DNA of 64,000 nt from Gaertneriomyces semiglobifer (Eukaryota; Chytridiomycota; Chytridiomycetes; Spizellomycetales; Spizellomycetaceae). The number at the start of each line of letters is the position of its first letter. The first letter of the stretch is position 1. The DNA is taken from positions 496,001-560,000 of the forward strand of contig JAHLKF010000011.1 of the NCBI GenBank assembly GCA_025558075.1. The letters run 5' to 3'. Below are positions 24,536 to 35,300 of this stretch, one piece after another. The notes beneath the pieces were generated by a model. It did no database searches, was not told where the DNA came from, and saw only the letters and a list, made by a program, of their open reading frames with translations. The translations under genes and the position numbers were made by a program.

Positions 24536-26634
24536 TTAACGCGAATCTTCGAGGTGTTGCATTATTGTGTCAATGAGAAGGAATACAAAATGCTTGTTGA
24601 TGTACTGGTGTTGAAGCATATCAAACAGGTCGCTAACCGCACTGTCTACAGCATCTAAACCGAGGACTTTGCACCAAGAAGACCCCACATGCCGTAACAA
24701 GAGCGATCGTGCACGTGCACGGGTCTCTTCTTGCTCCTCGCGAGCGGACTCAGCTGAGATATCGTCGGTACTTACATTCGAAGGCCAAAGAGTGTGCCGA
24801 AGAGTCGCCAAATATTTACTCACAGCAACTTCGGATGTTACCAAATGGACGCGGTAAATTATGGCCCTGTTGAGAAGTTAGCTCTGTGTTGATTCGTAGA
24901 ATGGGAACAAACGGACCTGTTGATGATACGAGTAAACAAGCTATGCACAATCGGTCGTGCAAAGACCAACAGTTGCGTATACAGCCATCGCGACCGCTGA
25001 TCACTTTGCAATAGATCCGTGATAAGATCTAGAATCGGATCGTCCAGGTTGGAACCCTCGTACTTCTTGGTATCAATGCTTCCGATAAAACGAGGCCCAT
25101 CACGAACTTCCTGGAAGAGGCTAACCACCTTATTCCAAAAGTTAGATCCGTAAGGAATGAGGCGTGCGCAGGGCCGGTTGGTATTCAATACATCCACAGC
25201 AATACCGGCGCCATTCACAGAACGGTTGAAGCTGGCGGATGCGGGCTGAATTTGTGCTTCAGATGCCACCGATTGAAAGCTGTCAGTTGAAGTAGACGAA
25301 TCCGAATCGTAGCCACCGCGTTTACCCTGAGCTTTTTCTTCCAATGAGCTGAAGTTTCGGCAGAAGGTTTGAGATGAGCCTTCACGATGGTCGGATACCA
25401 CGTCTGCAGCTCCTCGGGCCCATTCTATGACAGGGTCGTCCGTATTCATTGTCGGTGACAGTTGACGATGACGCTTCATACCGTCACTTTTGTCTCGTTT
25501 TGGAGAGACTGTTTCTTTGATGCGGCCCAGTCCTTGGTGGACTTTTTCAAAGCCAATGTTCAGGCCTTCCGCCAGCTTGGTCACAAAACCCACACCATAT
25601 GCTGGTCCCAGTGGCACTTTATGGGGCGATCTTTCACGCCTTCTCCGCTTCAATGAGGCCGGTGGCAGGTCTTGCAGAGTGAAGAGGAAGTCCTGGCCAG
25701 AGTATTTAGTGACACCTTGTATCACACGTTGATGACTGGGAGGCGTCAACACATCTAATGATGGTTGAAGTATAGGAAATGTGCTCTGTAAGAGCCCATC
25801 AGTCGGAGCCTTCTGGGGAGACAACGAGCTTATGCTTGAACCGTCTTTCCCAGTCAACGCCTACAGAAATGACCGCTTAGTTGAACCATAGAGGCATCAG
25901 CGAGGCGCGTATAAGGCACCTGTATGATAGAGCGGTTGATAAAGTTTGGGTCGCTTATCGTTTCCACGCAGTTACGGATGACGGCGTTTGTTAGGATTTC
26001 GCGAGCAACAAATCGAACAGAGTCACTCTTCAACTCTTCTGGTGGTAGCAGGAACGACAGTAAGAGCTCTACAACTCGGCGGTAATACTCGGCCTCGCTC
26101 TCGGGCGAATCGAGGCCGCAGTGCGGCTGACTTGACAGACAAAGCGCCATGCGTTAGCTGCGTCAGGAGAATGAGAGAGGGTCGACACGTTGCTTGTCCG
26201 CACCATCCATGGAAAAGCTCTTCAAAGGTTCGATCACCGCTATACATCGTTCCATGTGATTCTTTACAACGTCTGAAATCTGTTTCGGGTTTAGCGGGTG
26301 CAAAAGACATCCACTGTTGTCACAACCCACCTTGAACATGGCGACCAAGTAGCTCCGGTAAGTCTTTACTGAGAAACAACACCCAGTCAAAATTGTTTAA
26401 ATATTTCTGCTCTAACTGTCGAACAGCAAATGCCACTACATCCACAATCTCCTTCAGGAACGCCTCATCGTGTGAAATGTCGTGGTACCAAGAACATACA
26501 TAGTCCCGTAGTAAGATTATTAGAATCTCCGCAATTTCAGCATCGACAATAGCCGAGGAAGTGAACTTTTCTGGCCGGATATTATTGAACATCTGACCAA
26601 TCGTTGGCGTACCTGGCACTCTCTGTGAGGCCAT
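24536..26634 (-). CDS. PXA and Nexin-C domain protein (SNX13/Mdm1-related, no PX), 621 aa
   Basis: Five minus-strand exons, 26634-26331, 26279-26204, 26130-25920, 25860-24917 and 24866-24536, are in phase and total 622 codons. Residues about 15-197 look like a PXA domain: WYHDISHDEAFLKEIVDVV near the start, ELFHGCQPH across an exon junction, then EYYRRVVELLLSFLLPPEEL and AREILTNAVIRNCVETISD. A serine-rich, basic linker follows (about 200-430). The C-terminal 180 residues (FWNKVVSLFQEV, SRWLYTQLLVFARPIVHSL, then LFDMLQHQYINKHFVFLLID) match the sorting-nexin C-terminal (Nexin-C) domain. PX and RGS domains, usual between these two, are absent. Relatives tether ER to vacuole or endosome membranes; here I see no strong N-terminal membrane segment. 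The third exon start (acceptor at 26131) was chosen because it restores the PXA spacing. It converges on the dynein gene, 66 bp apart. Confidence 0.85.
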
Positions 26635-27043
26635 TGTTTTCCGCTGGCAATTAAACCGTCCTCCCAGCTCCTGCTGTTGCTGCCCGCCGCATGAAACAGC
26701 AAACAGCCGTGCTGCATAACCTCCCTAAAACTCTGTACCAGTCAAGTGTGGAAGCTGTTAGGAGAATCCTATTCAAAAAGTCGATGCAGGGACGCGCGGG
26801 ACAAAAAGGGGCGCTGATGACACACTGAACACTTTCGCAATGACACTTTCTCAAAAACCTTCCTCGTCCTTTCACGCTCGACAATTGCCTGTTTACAACC
26901 ATTATTGGTTGCTTTGTGTCTTTCTTTCAACCCCTCGATCTTTGCTGGCAGGCTCAACGAAGTGATCCGCACACCTGCAATCGCACACTGTCTAGAGAGT
27001 GGACCCGTACGGCTTTTAAAAAAAAAAATTGGGTTCGCTTTAA
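26635..27043. other. Intergenic, divergent promoter region
   Basis: These 409 bp lie between the divergent starts of the PXA protein and the bZIP factor. A run of 11 A residues (about 27018-27028) lies just upstream of the bZIP start, a common feature of fungal promoters. Nothing else is clear. Confidence 0.5.
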
Positions 27044-28006
27044 ATGGATGCCCCCGGTTCGCAGAGTAATTCTCCAGCGGGGACGGACACAGAATTTAGC
27101 GATGCTCCCCAGGTGGCATCGTACCCTACGTCATTGACTTCCGGATCGCTGTCCGATGCAGCAATAACTGCCACTTCCGTCAATGGAAATTCTGGAAACA
27201 AACAACGGAAGAAACCAGGCGCAAAACCGAATCCCTTCATAACCGACATGGAGGCATATAGAAAGGAGAAAAATAGACAAGCCCAGCGAGCCTTGCGGGG
27301 TACGTAGTGTATTGTGTGTAAGCCGGCAAGCTATAATCGGTGACGTGGTCTAACACTTGGCTTACCAGCTCGACGAGCCTTGATGTCCACGCAGCTGCAA
27401 CAAGAGTTGCAATCTCTTCGCTCACAGGTGGCTCAGTTAGAACAGGCAAATGTCCACTACAGGCAACAGAACCATCAGCTGCAGCAGTTGCTAGCGCTCG
27501 CATTCAGTACTTGGATGCCCGACGTTGAAGACCTTTCCACCAAAACTTCAACAGACGCTGTGATGATTGCGGCAAAAGCTCTAGCTGAGCTGTCGACGGT
27601 GGCGAGGCATTCCCCAGCGCCACCATCCTCTGCGTCACCTGCTGCAACTGCAACCGATTACTTTCAACACAAACCCGTTTCACAATCGCAATCCGCTTTC
27701 CATTCCCCACATATTCCATTACAAATTCCCTCTGTCGCTCCATCTTCTCAGCCATCACCCTTCGGATTTGGCTCGCAATCCTGTCCACCGCCAGATATGA
27801 CGACACCTGCGGAGGTTGAAAGTTGCGCGAAAAGCATGCCTTGCTTCGTCCTCAAAGACAAGATTATCAAATTTGGTCGCCAGATTGATCTTCCTTCTCT
27901 TTGTGACGAACTCTGTCGACGAGCCGTGTGCAATGGGAATCCTTGGGATCCTCGAGACTGGACGGTGCCCGATGACTTGTTCGAGCGTTATCCAGGGCTC
28001 AAATAA
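27044..28006 (+). CDS. bZIP transcription factor (AP-1/Yap-like), 297 aa
   Basis: Two exons, 27044-27299 and 27369-28006, flank a 69-nt intron (GTACGT donor, GTCTAAC branch, TACCAG acceptor, phase 1) that interrupts the basic region. Splicing creates KNRQAQRALRARR (residues about 76-88), the bZIP N-x2-A-Q-x2-x-R-x-R-R signature with Leu in place of the usual Phe. A leucine zipper with many Gln follows (about 89-130). The middle is Ser/Pro/Gln rich. The last 60 residues contain clustered cysteines (ESCAKSMPC, then LCDELCRRAVCNG), reminiscent of the C-terminal cysteine-rich domain that makes Yap1/Pap1 redox sensitive; that role is inference. Acts in the nucleus as a dimer on DNA. Converges with the RING ligase gene, 211 bp apart. 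Confidence 0.9.
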
Positions 28007-28217
28007 GTGCGCTCTCTTCTTCCTAATCTTCCTTAACTTGCCGACAACTGCACGTATCTGCATGGTTGTTGATGCATCGGGCGGATGCTCAAAGTCGTGC
28101 TCCATCAAGTGGTGTCAGATGCAATCTTTCAATCTTATTTACAAGAATATCAAACGGTCGCTTGTATACGTCAATGCGCCAGAATTTCTCTGTATTGCGT
28201 CGCAGCTTCAAGTTATT

Positions 28218-29249
28218 TCAATAAAGCAAAATCGCAATCATTATCAAGATCCCCATCATCATGAATACCCGGGATAGAAATGCCTGCTGTTGAGCCAACA
28301 CTGCCAGAATTCCTTAGCAGAACACGAAAGACTGACAAAAATGGCAATATGCTCACCGTCCGCTTGCCTGTACGGAGTTTCACCAGTTGGCATCGGGACA
28401 GCCCCTCCTAGCGTCTACACAGACCATGATCACAAAGCGTCAGGAACGTGTAATTACATTGCGGTATCACACGAAAGCTTCACGCACATAGTGCACCCCA
28501 AATAGAGACGGGAATAGTCCAAAACCGACAGTGACCCCCGTTCCGCCGACTGGCATGGCTCCCGCTGGAAAGAAGCTAGTATCCCACCCAGCCAAGCGAT
28601 GACGGGTAGGAGCGGTAGCAGGTCTTTGTGCAGTTGGACGCTGCGGCACTGCCTGCTCCCTGTAAATTGCTGGTTATGTTAAGAGCGACCAGCCTTTCCA
28701 CGTCGACCAACCCTTTACCTAGGATCCTTACACTCCCGTCCCTTAGCGTAAATTGGTACCAGCTTATCTTTATCAATGCTGGCTTTACACACGGGACACG
28801 CATTCGCTTGTGCAGACCGTGTCGACATCCATTGATGCAAACCTAGATGAGGATGAGTGAACAACTCCGTTGAGCTTGAACGTTTGGCAATGGCATACAT
28901 GGCCAACAAAACAGGTGCCCGCATAGCGTTACTATTGGGTTGGATGCGGTCTCTAGGCTATCTGACCATGCATTAGTGGAAGTAGTCACATGTTGAGTGC
29001 TGTAGGTCAATGCTAAACACTATACCATATGTTACATGCAAACAATTCGCCTTCATCTTCAGCTTCTGGGTCTACCATAGATGGTGAAGGCGAATTCAAG
29101 CGCGGTGAGGAATTTATGGGGGGTGATGGGGATGAAGGAAGCGAAACTTCTTCGCGAACTTGAGCATGCCGTCGTCGCAAAGTGTTAGCATCAAAAGAGT
29201 ATGAGGTTGGGTGAGGCGGGCGGTCTTCATCATTGTTGTCACTGTCCAT
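28218..29249 (-). CDS. RNF5/RNF185-type membrane RING E3 ubiquitin ligase, 244 aa
   Basis: Six minus-strand exons, 29249-29026, 28957-28899, 28842-28719, 28659-28473, 28414-28357 and 28300-28218, stay in phase with introns of 56-68 nt. The splices rebuild a C3HC4 RING finger: CNIC, TLCGHLFCWPCLHQW, then CPVC (residues about 72-115). After it come KDKLVPIYAKG and DPR, as in RNF5/RNF185. A Gly/Phe-rich stretch (TVGFGLFPSLFG) and a C-terminal hydrophobic hairpin segment (FLSRVFMMMGILIMIAILL, about 224-243) anchor such proteins in the ER membrane, where they act in ER-associated degradation. The N-terminal 70 residues are acidic and Ser/Pro rich. Length and architecture fit the family; RNF5 and RNF185 cannot be told apart here, so no symbol is given. 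Confidence 0.93.
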
Positions 29250-32200
29250 GAGGAAAAGACGGGCGGGGCCGGTCGCAGGCGGCGAACTACAGTCAGCTCG
29301 TTCCGGTTTAGGCTGATGGTTTGGTCGTCAGTGTGTTGGCACCATACATATGGTAAAACTATCTGTGTACGAAGACGTCCACCGCGTTTCATTTAAAGGA
29401 CAACTGCACCGGCGACCGGCTAGTACTCGCTCGCTAGGCCTACACTTTCTATACTGTTCGAACGGCGGCTGACGGCCTTTTGGCGGATTTATACACTGGT
29501 TGACCATATTGGTCAGACTTCAAGGAAGCAAGCAATGTCGGAATTTAAGTCCCCTTTATGCGGCGACATTATCTTGGGGAAAGCGCGGGCACTGACACCA
29601 AATCGTTCAAGATCGAAAATGTAAACAACAGCACAAGGATCAGCAGCGACAGTAACAGCATACTGCAACGGCAAAAGTCCTTCTGCCTAGCTAAAGCGAC
29701 CTATTAATGTACGAAGTTACGGTCCAATGCAAGTAGTGCTCTTTCTGCACAGTGAGATTGTAAACTATGCTTGTAGATTTGAACATTAGGACATGTCAGG
29801 TGCTCAGGTGGGCCATATATTTACAGCAGCCATTTGCAAATTGGTTTGCCATGGCTCCTTGATTTCACTTGTTGGTGAATGATTCTTGTTGAGTGAAGTT
29901 CCCAATTTGTGTTTTAACACCAGTCCCAGCAAATACAGCAGGAACAAGTGGCTTGCCTTACAAAGATACTACAGCAAAGATTGGAATGCCACTTGTATCA
30001 GTTTATACTACAGTGCAGAGCATATACTTGTTTGATAGCCCTATCCATTGTTGCAAGGGCCCTTGCAGCATTCATTACATGGACCATCATGGCAGCCACT
30101 AACTTAGTAAATGCTTGAGCAAGAGGAGCCGCCAGTCCATGGTAAACATAATGGTTTGGGGCACCAAAAGCCTTGATGTGTTTCTTGTTGCACAGATTAT
30201 GCAGCATTCAACAGTATCATCTTTGCTTTTTTGCAACACAGTAGAAAAATGTAGACTAATGCCCACACTACACTGAATCAGACATACATTGAGGAGTTGC
30301 AGAACACACTGACAGGATGCAAAACGCACAGCGCATTGAGTTCAACACAACCAGCAGTTGTTGGACCCATACCCCACCAATTCATTGACAACCAAGACAA
30401 CGTTAGCATGGGTTGTCTACCTCTAGATACTAAACACTTAAAAATGCTGATGGACTCCAATTACATTAATGTAGAGTATGCCCTGCCCAAGATGATGACG
30501 ATACCTCACAATACCAGTGATATAACCCTTTTTGACATTGCCATATGAAACAAATTTTTGTTAGCACAGGAAGCAACAGACAGGGTTAGGTTAAGTGATT
30601 TTCAAAACTGCAGTGGTGTTGGTACTATCAGGATGCAAGGTTAGAAACACGGATTGTTAGAAGTGTAAATGGTTTGGGACTATCTGGACACTCCATCAGT
30701 GCTGGGAAAGCATATTGATGATCTCGTGCATGCATCAAGCTTTGATCAGGTCGAGTGATCAAAGGCCGTGTCTGTGCAGGGCTCTCATATTCTCTGGCCA
30801 CCCAATTCTGAAGGTCTGGAATGCTGGTTCCAGGTCCCAGGCTTCCAATACAAGCAACAATTACAAATATGTTTACACAAGTGACATTCGATTCGGAAAT
30901 GAGTTTAATATTGCTGCTTCAAGATTCAGTTTGAAATTGTGTGTTGTACAACCACTGCAGTCCACTGTGAGGAAATACCATTTCCTTAGCTGGCCCAAGA
31001 TAACATATGGGCATTACCTTAGTGTAACCTCCTGCAATGCTGGCATTTTAGCACTTTTTCAAATTCTGACAGGATCTATCACAGTCAATGCTCAAAAAGT
31101 TCACAGCATTTTCATCTCAAGGATACATTGAACTGGTATAGCATCCACCTCCAATCACAGTGCCTTTGCACCATCAGCTTGACTTAGCATGGAACTTCCA
31201 TAAGTTGCCATGCCTTGACAAATATGACACATGAACAACCCCAGCAATAAATGACAGATGTTGTTACCACACGGAGGAATGATTTGGGTTTGAAATTGCT
31301 GGCTGCAAAAGGCGTCCTCAATTGTGTCATGTAACTTGAAGCAATTGTTTTCTCTGTTGGTTGTGAGTAATTTCTGTGTCAGAGGCAATGTTAAAGTGTT
31401 GAACATAGGTTTGAATCCCAGTGTATTGTGTGTCTACCTTGATCTTAACCAGGGAAACTCAAGAGGCGAGCCCACCTTTTATAGCAGAGAATTACAAGTC
31501 CTTATCACAAATCTGATCAGTTTATCAGTTCCAGCTAGAATATTCCCAGTCCAGCCTGTGCTCATTGTCTTCCAACATAGACATTTCAACAGCACTGTTT
31601 TCCTGCGTTCAACAGAGAGAATTACTAAAACGTTGGAAGAAGAAGCTCTTGTAACATGGCACATCCTTTGTTAAAAAACTCAAGGCCCCAATGGCATTGA
31701 TAGCTTTTGCCATTATGTTGGGAGACTATTGTTTGCATGGGTCTATCACATTGGCAATGACATATTTTGTCTTTGTAACGATGCCAAGGGCCTGTTTAAT
31801 GCGGATGCAGATTTCAGTAGTTCAATCCACTACAGCACTAGATCATTGGCCCCATGATACCAAGCACAGTTCCATCTTTCTACAAGCTTGCTGTACTGTG
31901 AAACTAGTGATGCCAATGTTTAGTGCAGAATGTCCCTTCTCAAAATATGAGTAAACTGGTAAGGTAAAGTGGACCTTTGTTTGAAATTGTTGCAGTACAT
32001 ATTTTAAAATCTGGAGGACTTTGAGATAGGTTCATCATGAAGGTGCTTTCTACAACTAAACAAGTCGGCTCAAGCGATTACGCTCTACCTGTTGCAAGTA
32101 CAATGCTTGAACTTTAGTGAAAACTTTGCTAAAGAGTGCAGCCCAAATTGCTCTTGTGATAGAGGGTAACAGATGGCATTTCCTGGGGTTCTTAGGTTCA

Positions 32201-32378
32201 TTTTACTGTACGCCCTTGTATTTATTATATATGGATATATTCCCTCAGGCCAACAGTGTGGTTTTTTGTTTTGGAACGCGTTTGTAAGTTGATCGCGTCG
32301 ACACGTTCGCACGCGTTCATCCATTTGAGCATTTTGCCCACGGCCAGCGTGAGCTGTCGAGTGCGGTGAGTGACTAAG
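29250..32378. other. Gene-free tract with CpG-depleted core (about 29761-32040)
   Basis: This is the longest gene-free stretch of the first 40 kb. The flanks (29250-29760 and 32041-32378) look like ordinary intergenic DNA with normal CpG. The core has almost no CpG: I count about 18 in some 2.3 kb, with two runs of about 360 bp (29761-30120 and 30901-31260) containing none, while TpG and CpA are common. No open frame exceeds 140 codons and none resembles a known protein. This is the pattern left by cytosine methylation and deamination in an old silenced element. I could not recognise terminal repeats or a coding remnant, so the type of element is unknown. Confidence 0.6.
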
Positions 32379-35300
32379 ATGGCGACTCTCGACTGGGGTC
32401 GGATATTGAAGGTGGATCTTGAGCTATTAGCCCAGAAGGTGAGGTATGACTATCTTCAACCACGGGTTGCACGCTGTTATACTTCAATCATTCTGTGCTA
32501 ACGGTCCGTGTCTGTTATGATCTAGGATGAGAACGAAATTGACGAGGAGTTGGAGGCGTTATACGACGTTCTGGTTGACACGAGAGTGCGCCTCGATGAT
32601 CCGCGAGCGACTGCCGAGAACTTGATCCACCTTTTTCAAGTTACTCAGCTTGTTATGGAGTAGGTATCACAGTTGGTTCATTCGACAGCATGTAAACCTC
32701 TTGTTAAAAGAGGTTATGCTGCTTAGAAACAAGCATCAAATTTTGGAGGAGACTGAACAGGAAGTGCAATTGTTAGAAGCTCGCGTTACAGAGCAGCAGA
32801 GCGAGTTGGACCGTGTGCTCTCCGGGGATAGTGCCTCGTATCTGAAACGTGTGTATGATACGCTTTGTTTTGTTGGGGGTTCGTGCAGCTGAGAGCTCTT
32901 CTACCAGAAATTGAAGAGCTACAAAAGGATGTCAGCGACCTAGAAGAGAGGAATTCTGCTCTTACCAAAGCCTTGGCGACTGCGGAGGAGCGCCTGGATT
33001 CTGAACGAGAAAGGATTACAAACTTGAGCACGGTGCGTGCAACTCTGCCCTTCCCACCTACGCTACTATCATGCTAAAGCCTTTACAGCAACTCACGGCT
33101 GAGCGGACCAAGACCTCAAATTTTCAAGACGCCGTTGCGCGCATGAAACTGGAAATTAAAGACTACCAATCTCAACTGCAAAATCAAAAAGATCGTATGC
33201 AGACCAAAACTCTTGATGACGATCAAATTAGAAAGCAGTTGAGAGACAAGAATGCCGAACTCAATAAGTATTTATCGGAAGTACAACTTCTCAGCGAAGA
33301 CAATGGTAGACTTGCGTCAAAAGTGGACGCCTTGACAGAAGAACTGGAGGCAGCGGTAAATGAGCTCGAAAAGTACAGCGCATTTCTCTAGCATGCTGAT
33401 CAGTACGAACGCTAATGGCATTTACTCTGACATTTCCAGGAGCGAGCATGAGCTACGAGGGATGAATGCCACCATATCGGAATACGAAAGGCAGATTATT
33501 CATTTTACTGATGAGAAGAATGCCCTGCAAGTCAAATTCGACGACAATGTCAATGCACTGACAGCAATAGAGAACGTACATCGGCAAGCTATGGAGGACT
33601 TGGAACGAGAGTTGCATCATTGCAAACGTGCTCTGGAAGACAGCAAGCGCAACGGTGCCGAAGGCAACATTGCTACTGAGGCCTTGCAACAGGAGATTTC
33701 TGCCTTGCGCGAGAAATTGCAGCAATATAATGTCGATACCGTCATAGAACGGATAAAGGAAAAAGACACGATCATCAATGAATTGAAACAGAAATTGGCG
33801 AATGCCTATCACGACTTTGAGTTGCTCAATGTTGACTGGAGCAAGGTTGACCAAGCGTTGAATGCAGGGAAGCGTATGCGATCCGATGTGCCGAAGGAAA
33901 CAGTTTCGGATGCCTTGTTGACCGGCAAATTAGAAGCGTACCGCAAGCGACAACGAAGATTCATCGAACAGATGCGTGCCGCAGATGCCCAGCTGCAAGA
34001 ACGGGACAAGGAGCTTGTAGAATTACGAAGCCGCTTGAATCTTTATGAACAAGGGCTGTACGGCGTTCGTGAAGCTAACGCTGAAATTCAGGATCTTCGC
34101 TCACGTATTAAGTTGCGAGAAGAGGAACTTGCGCAAAGGACGAACGACGCAAACGAGCTAGATCGCCGCTTACAGGAAATATACGATGAGAATGAAGAGC
34201 TATTATCTCGCGTAAAAACTCATGACGATACTGTGGATCTGACCAGTATTCGGGCAAGGCGTGCTGGGGAATTGCAGAAAGCGCATGCCTTGATAAAGCA
34301 TTTGCAGAGCGAAATAGATAAACTTGAAGAGGAACGTTTGCAGCTCAAGGCTTGTTTGCGTCTCCAAGCTATTAATCGAGGGGAGCGAGCTTTCCAACTA
34401 GGACTAACGTCGGAGCAAATCGTCCAACTGGAAGAGTGCACTGAGCGAATGCGCCTACAGTGTGATGGTGTGCCCATTACGCCCATGGCACCGGTTGAAG
34501 GCCCCACCTCTCAATCTGACCGCTTGGAACACCTTACTGTGGAGCTTCAGCGTGCACTAACACAAGGAAGTGAAGCTCGGGCAGAGAGTAAACGCCTGGA
34601 GGTGAGCTGTGGTTCGCAGCTTTGCTCTTAGACGGCCACTCACCGGTTCCATTCCTCAGACCGAACTCTATGAATTGCGTTCCGAACATGGACAGATGGA
34701 TGAGGCGATGGGTGAGCTGTTGCTTGCCATGGTTGAATTGCTCAGAGGTTTCAATGAAAACGGAGCCCCTCTCGGGGACTCATTCGAACCTCTTGAGCAA
34801 ATTGCCAAAGGGCTCCACTCAAAAAACAACAACGAGAAACGCGGCTGCGTCAACTCAATCCGGCATGCAATTCGTGTACGTACAATTGATGCCCAGCCGG
34901 CAGCGTAACTACTGATTTTGGCGGCCCTTAGGCCTTAAGAGATGAGCAGTCAAAACATCGATGCGAAAGCGCGCAACTCAACAAGCAGCTTGATGTCGTT
35001 ATGCGTGAAAAGGAACGATTGGAGACAGAACTTGAAGGGCACCGTCTTACAACAACTCTGAGCACGCGAAAGATAAGTTTGGACCTTCCACCGACGTTGG
35101 CACGTGGGAATGCATTTGATTTTGCCTTGCTGGCGGATCAACTGGTGCAGTGCATGGGCCGATTACGTGACAAAGATCGCGCCCTCCGTAATTGTAATTT
35201 CGCCTTGCAGAAATACAAGAGCCTTTACGGAACTCTTTCCGGACGGCAGCGCCAGCTATACCGTGAGCACCAGAAAACCTGTGCGCAGCATGAGGTTACC

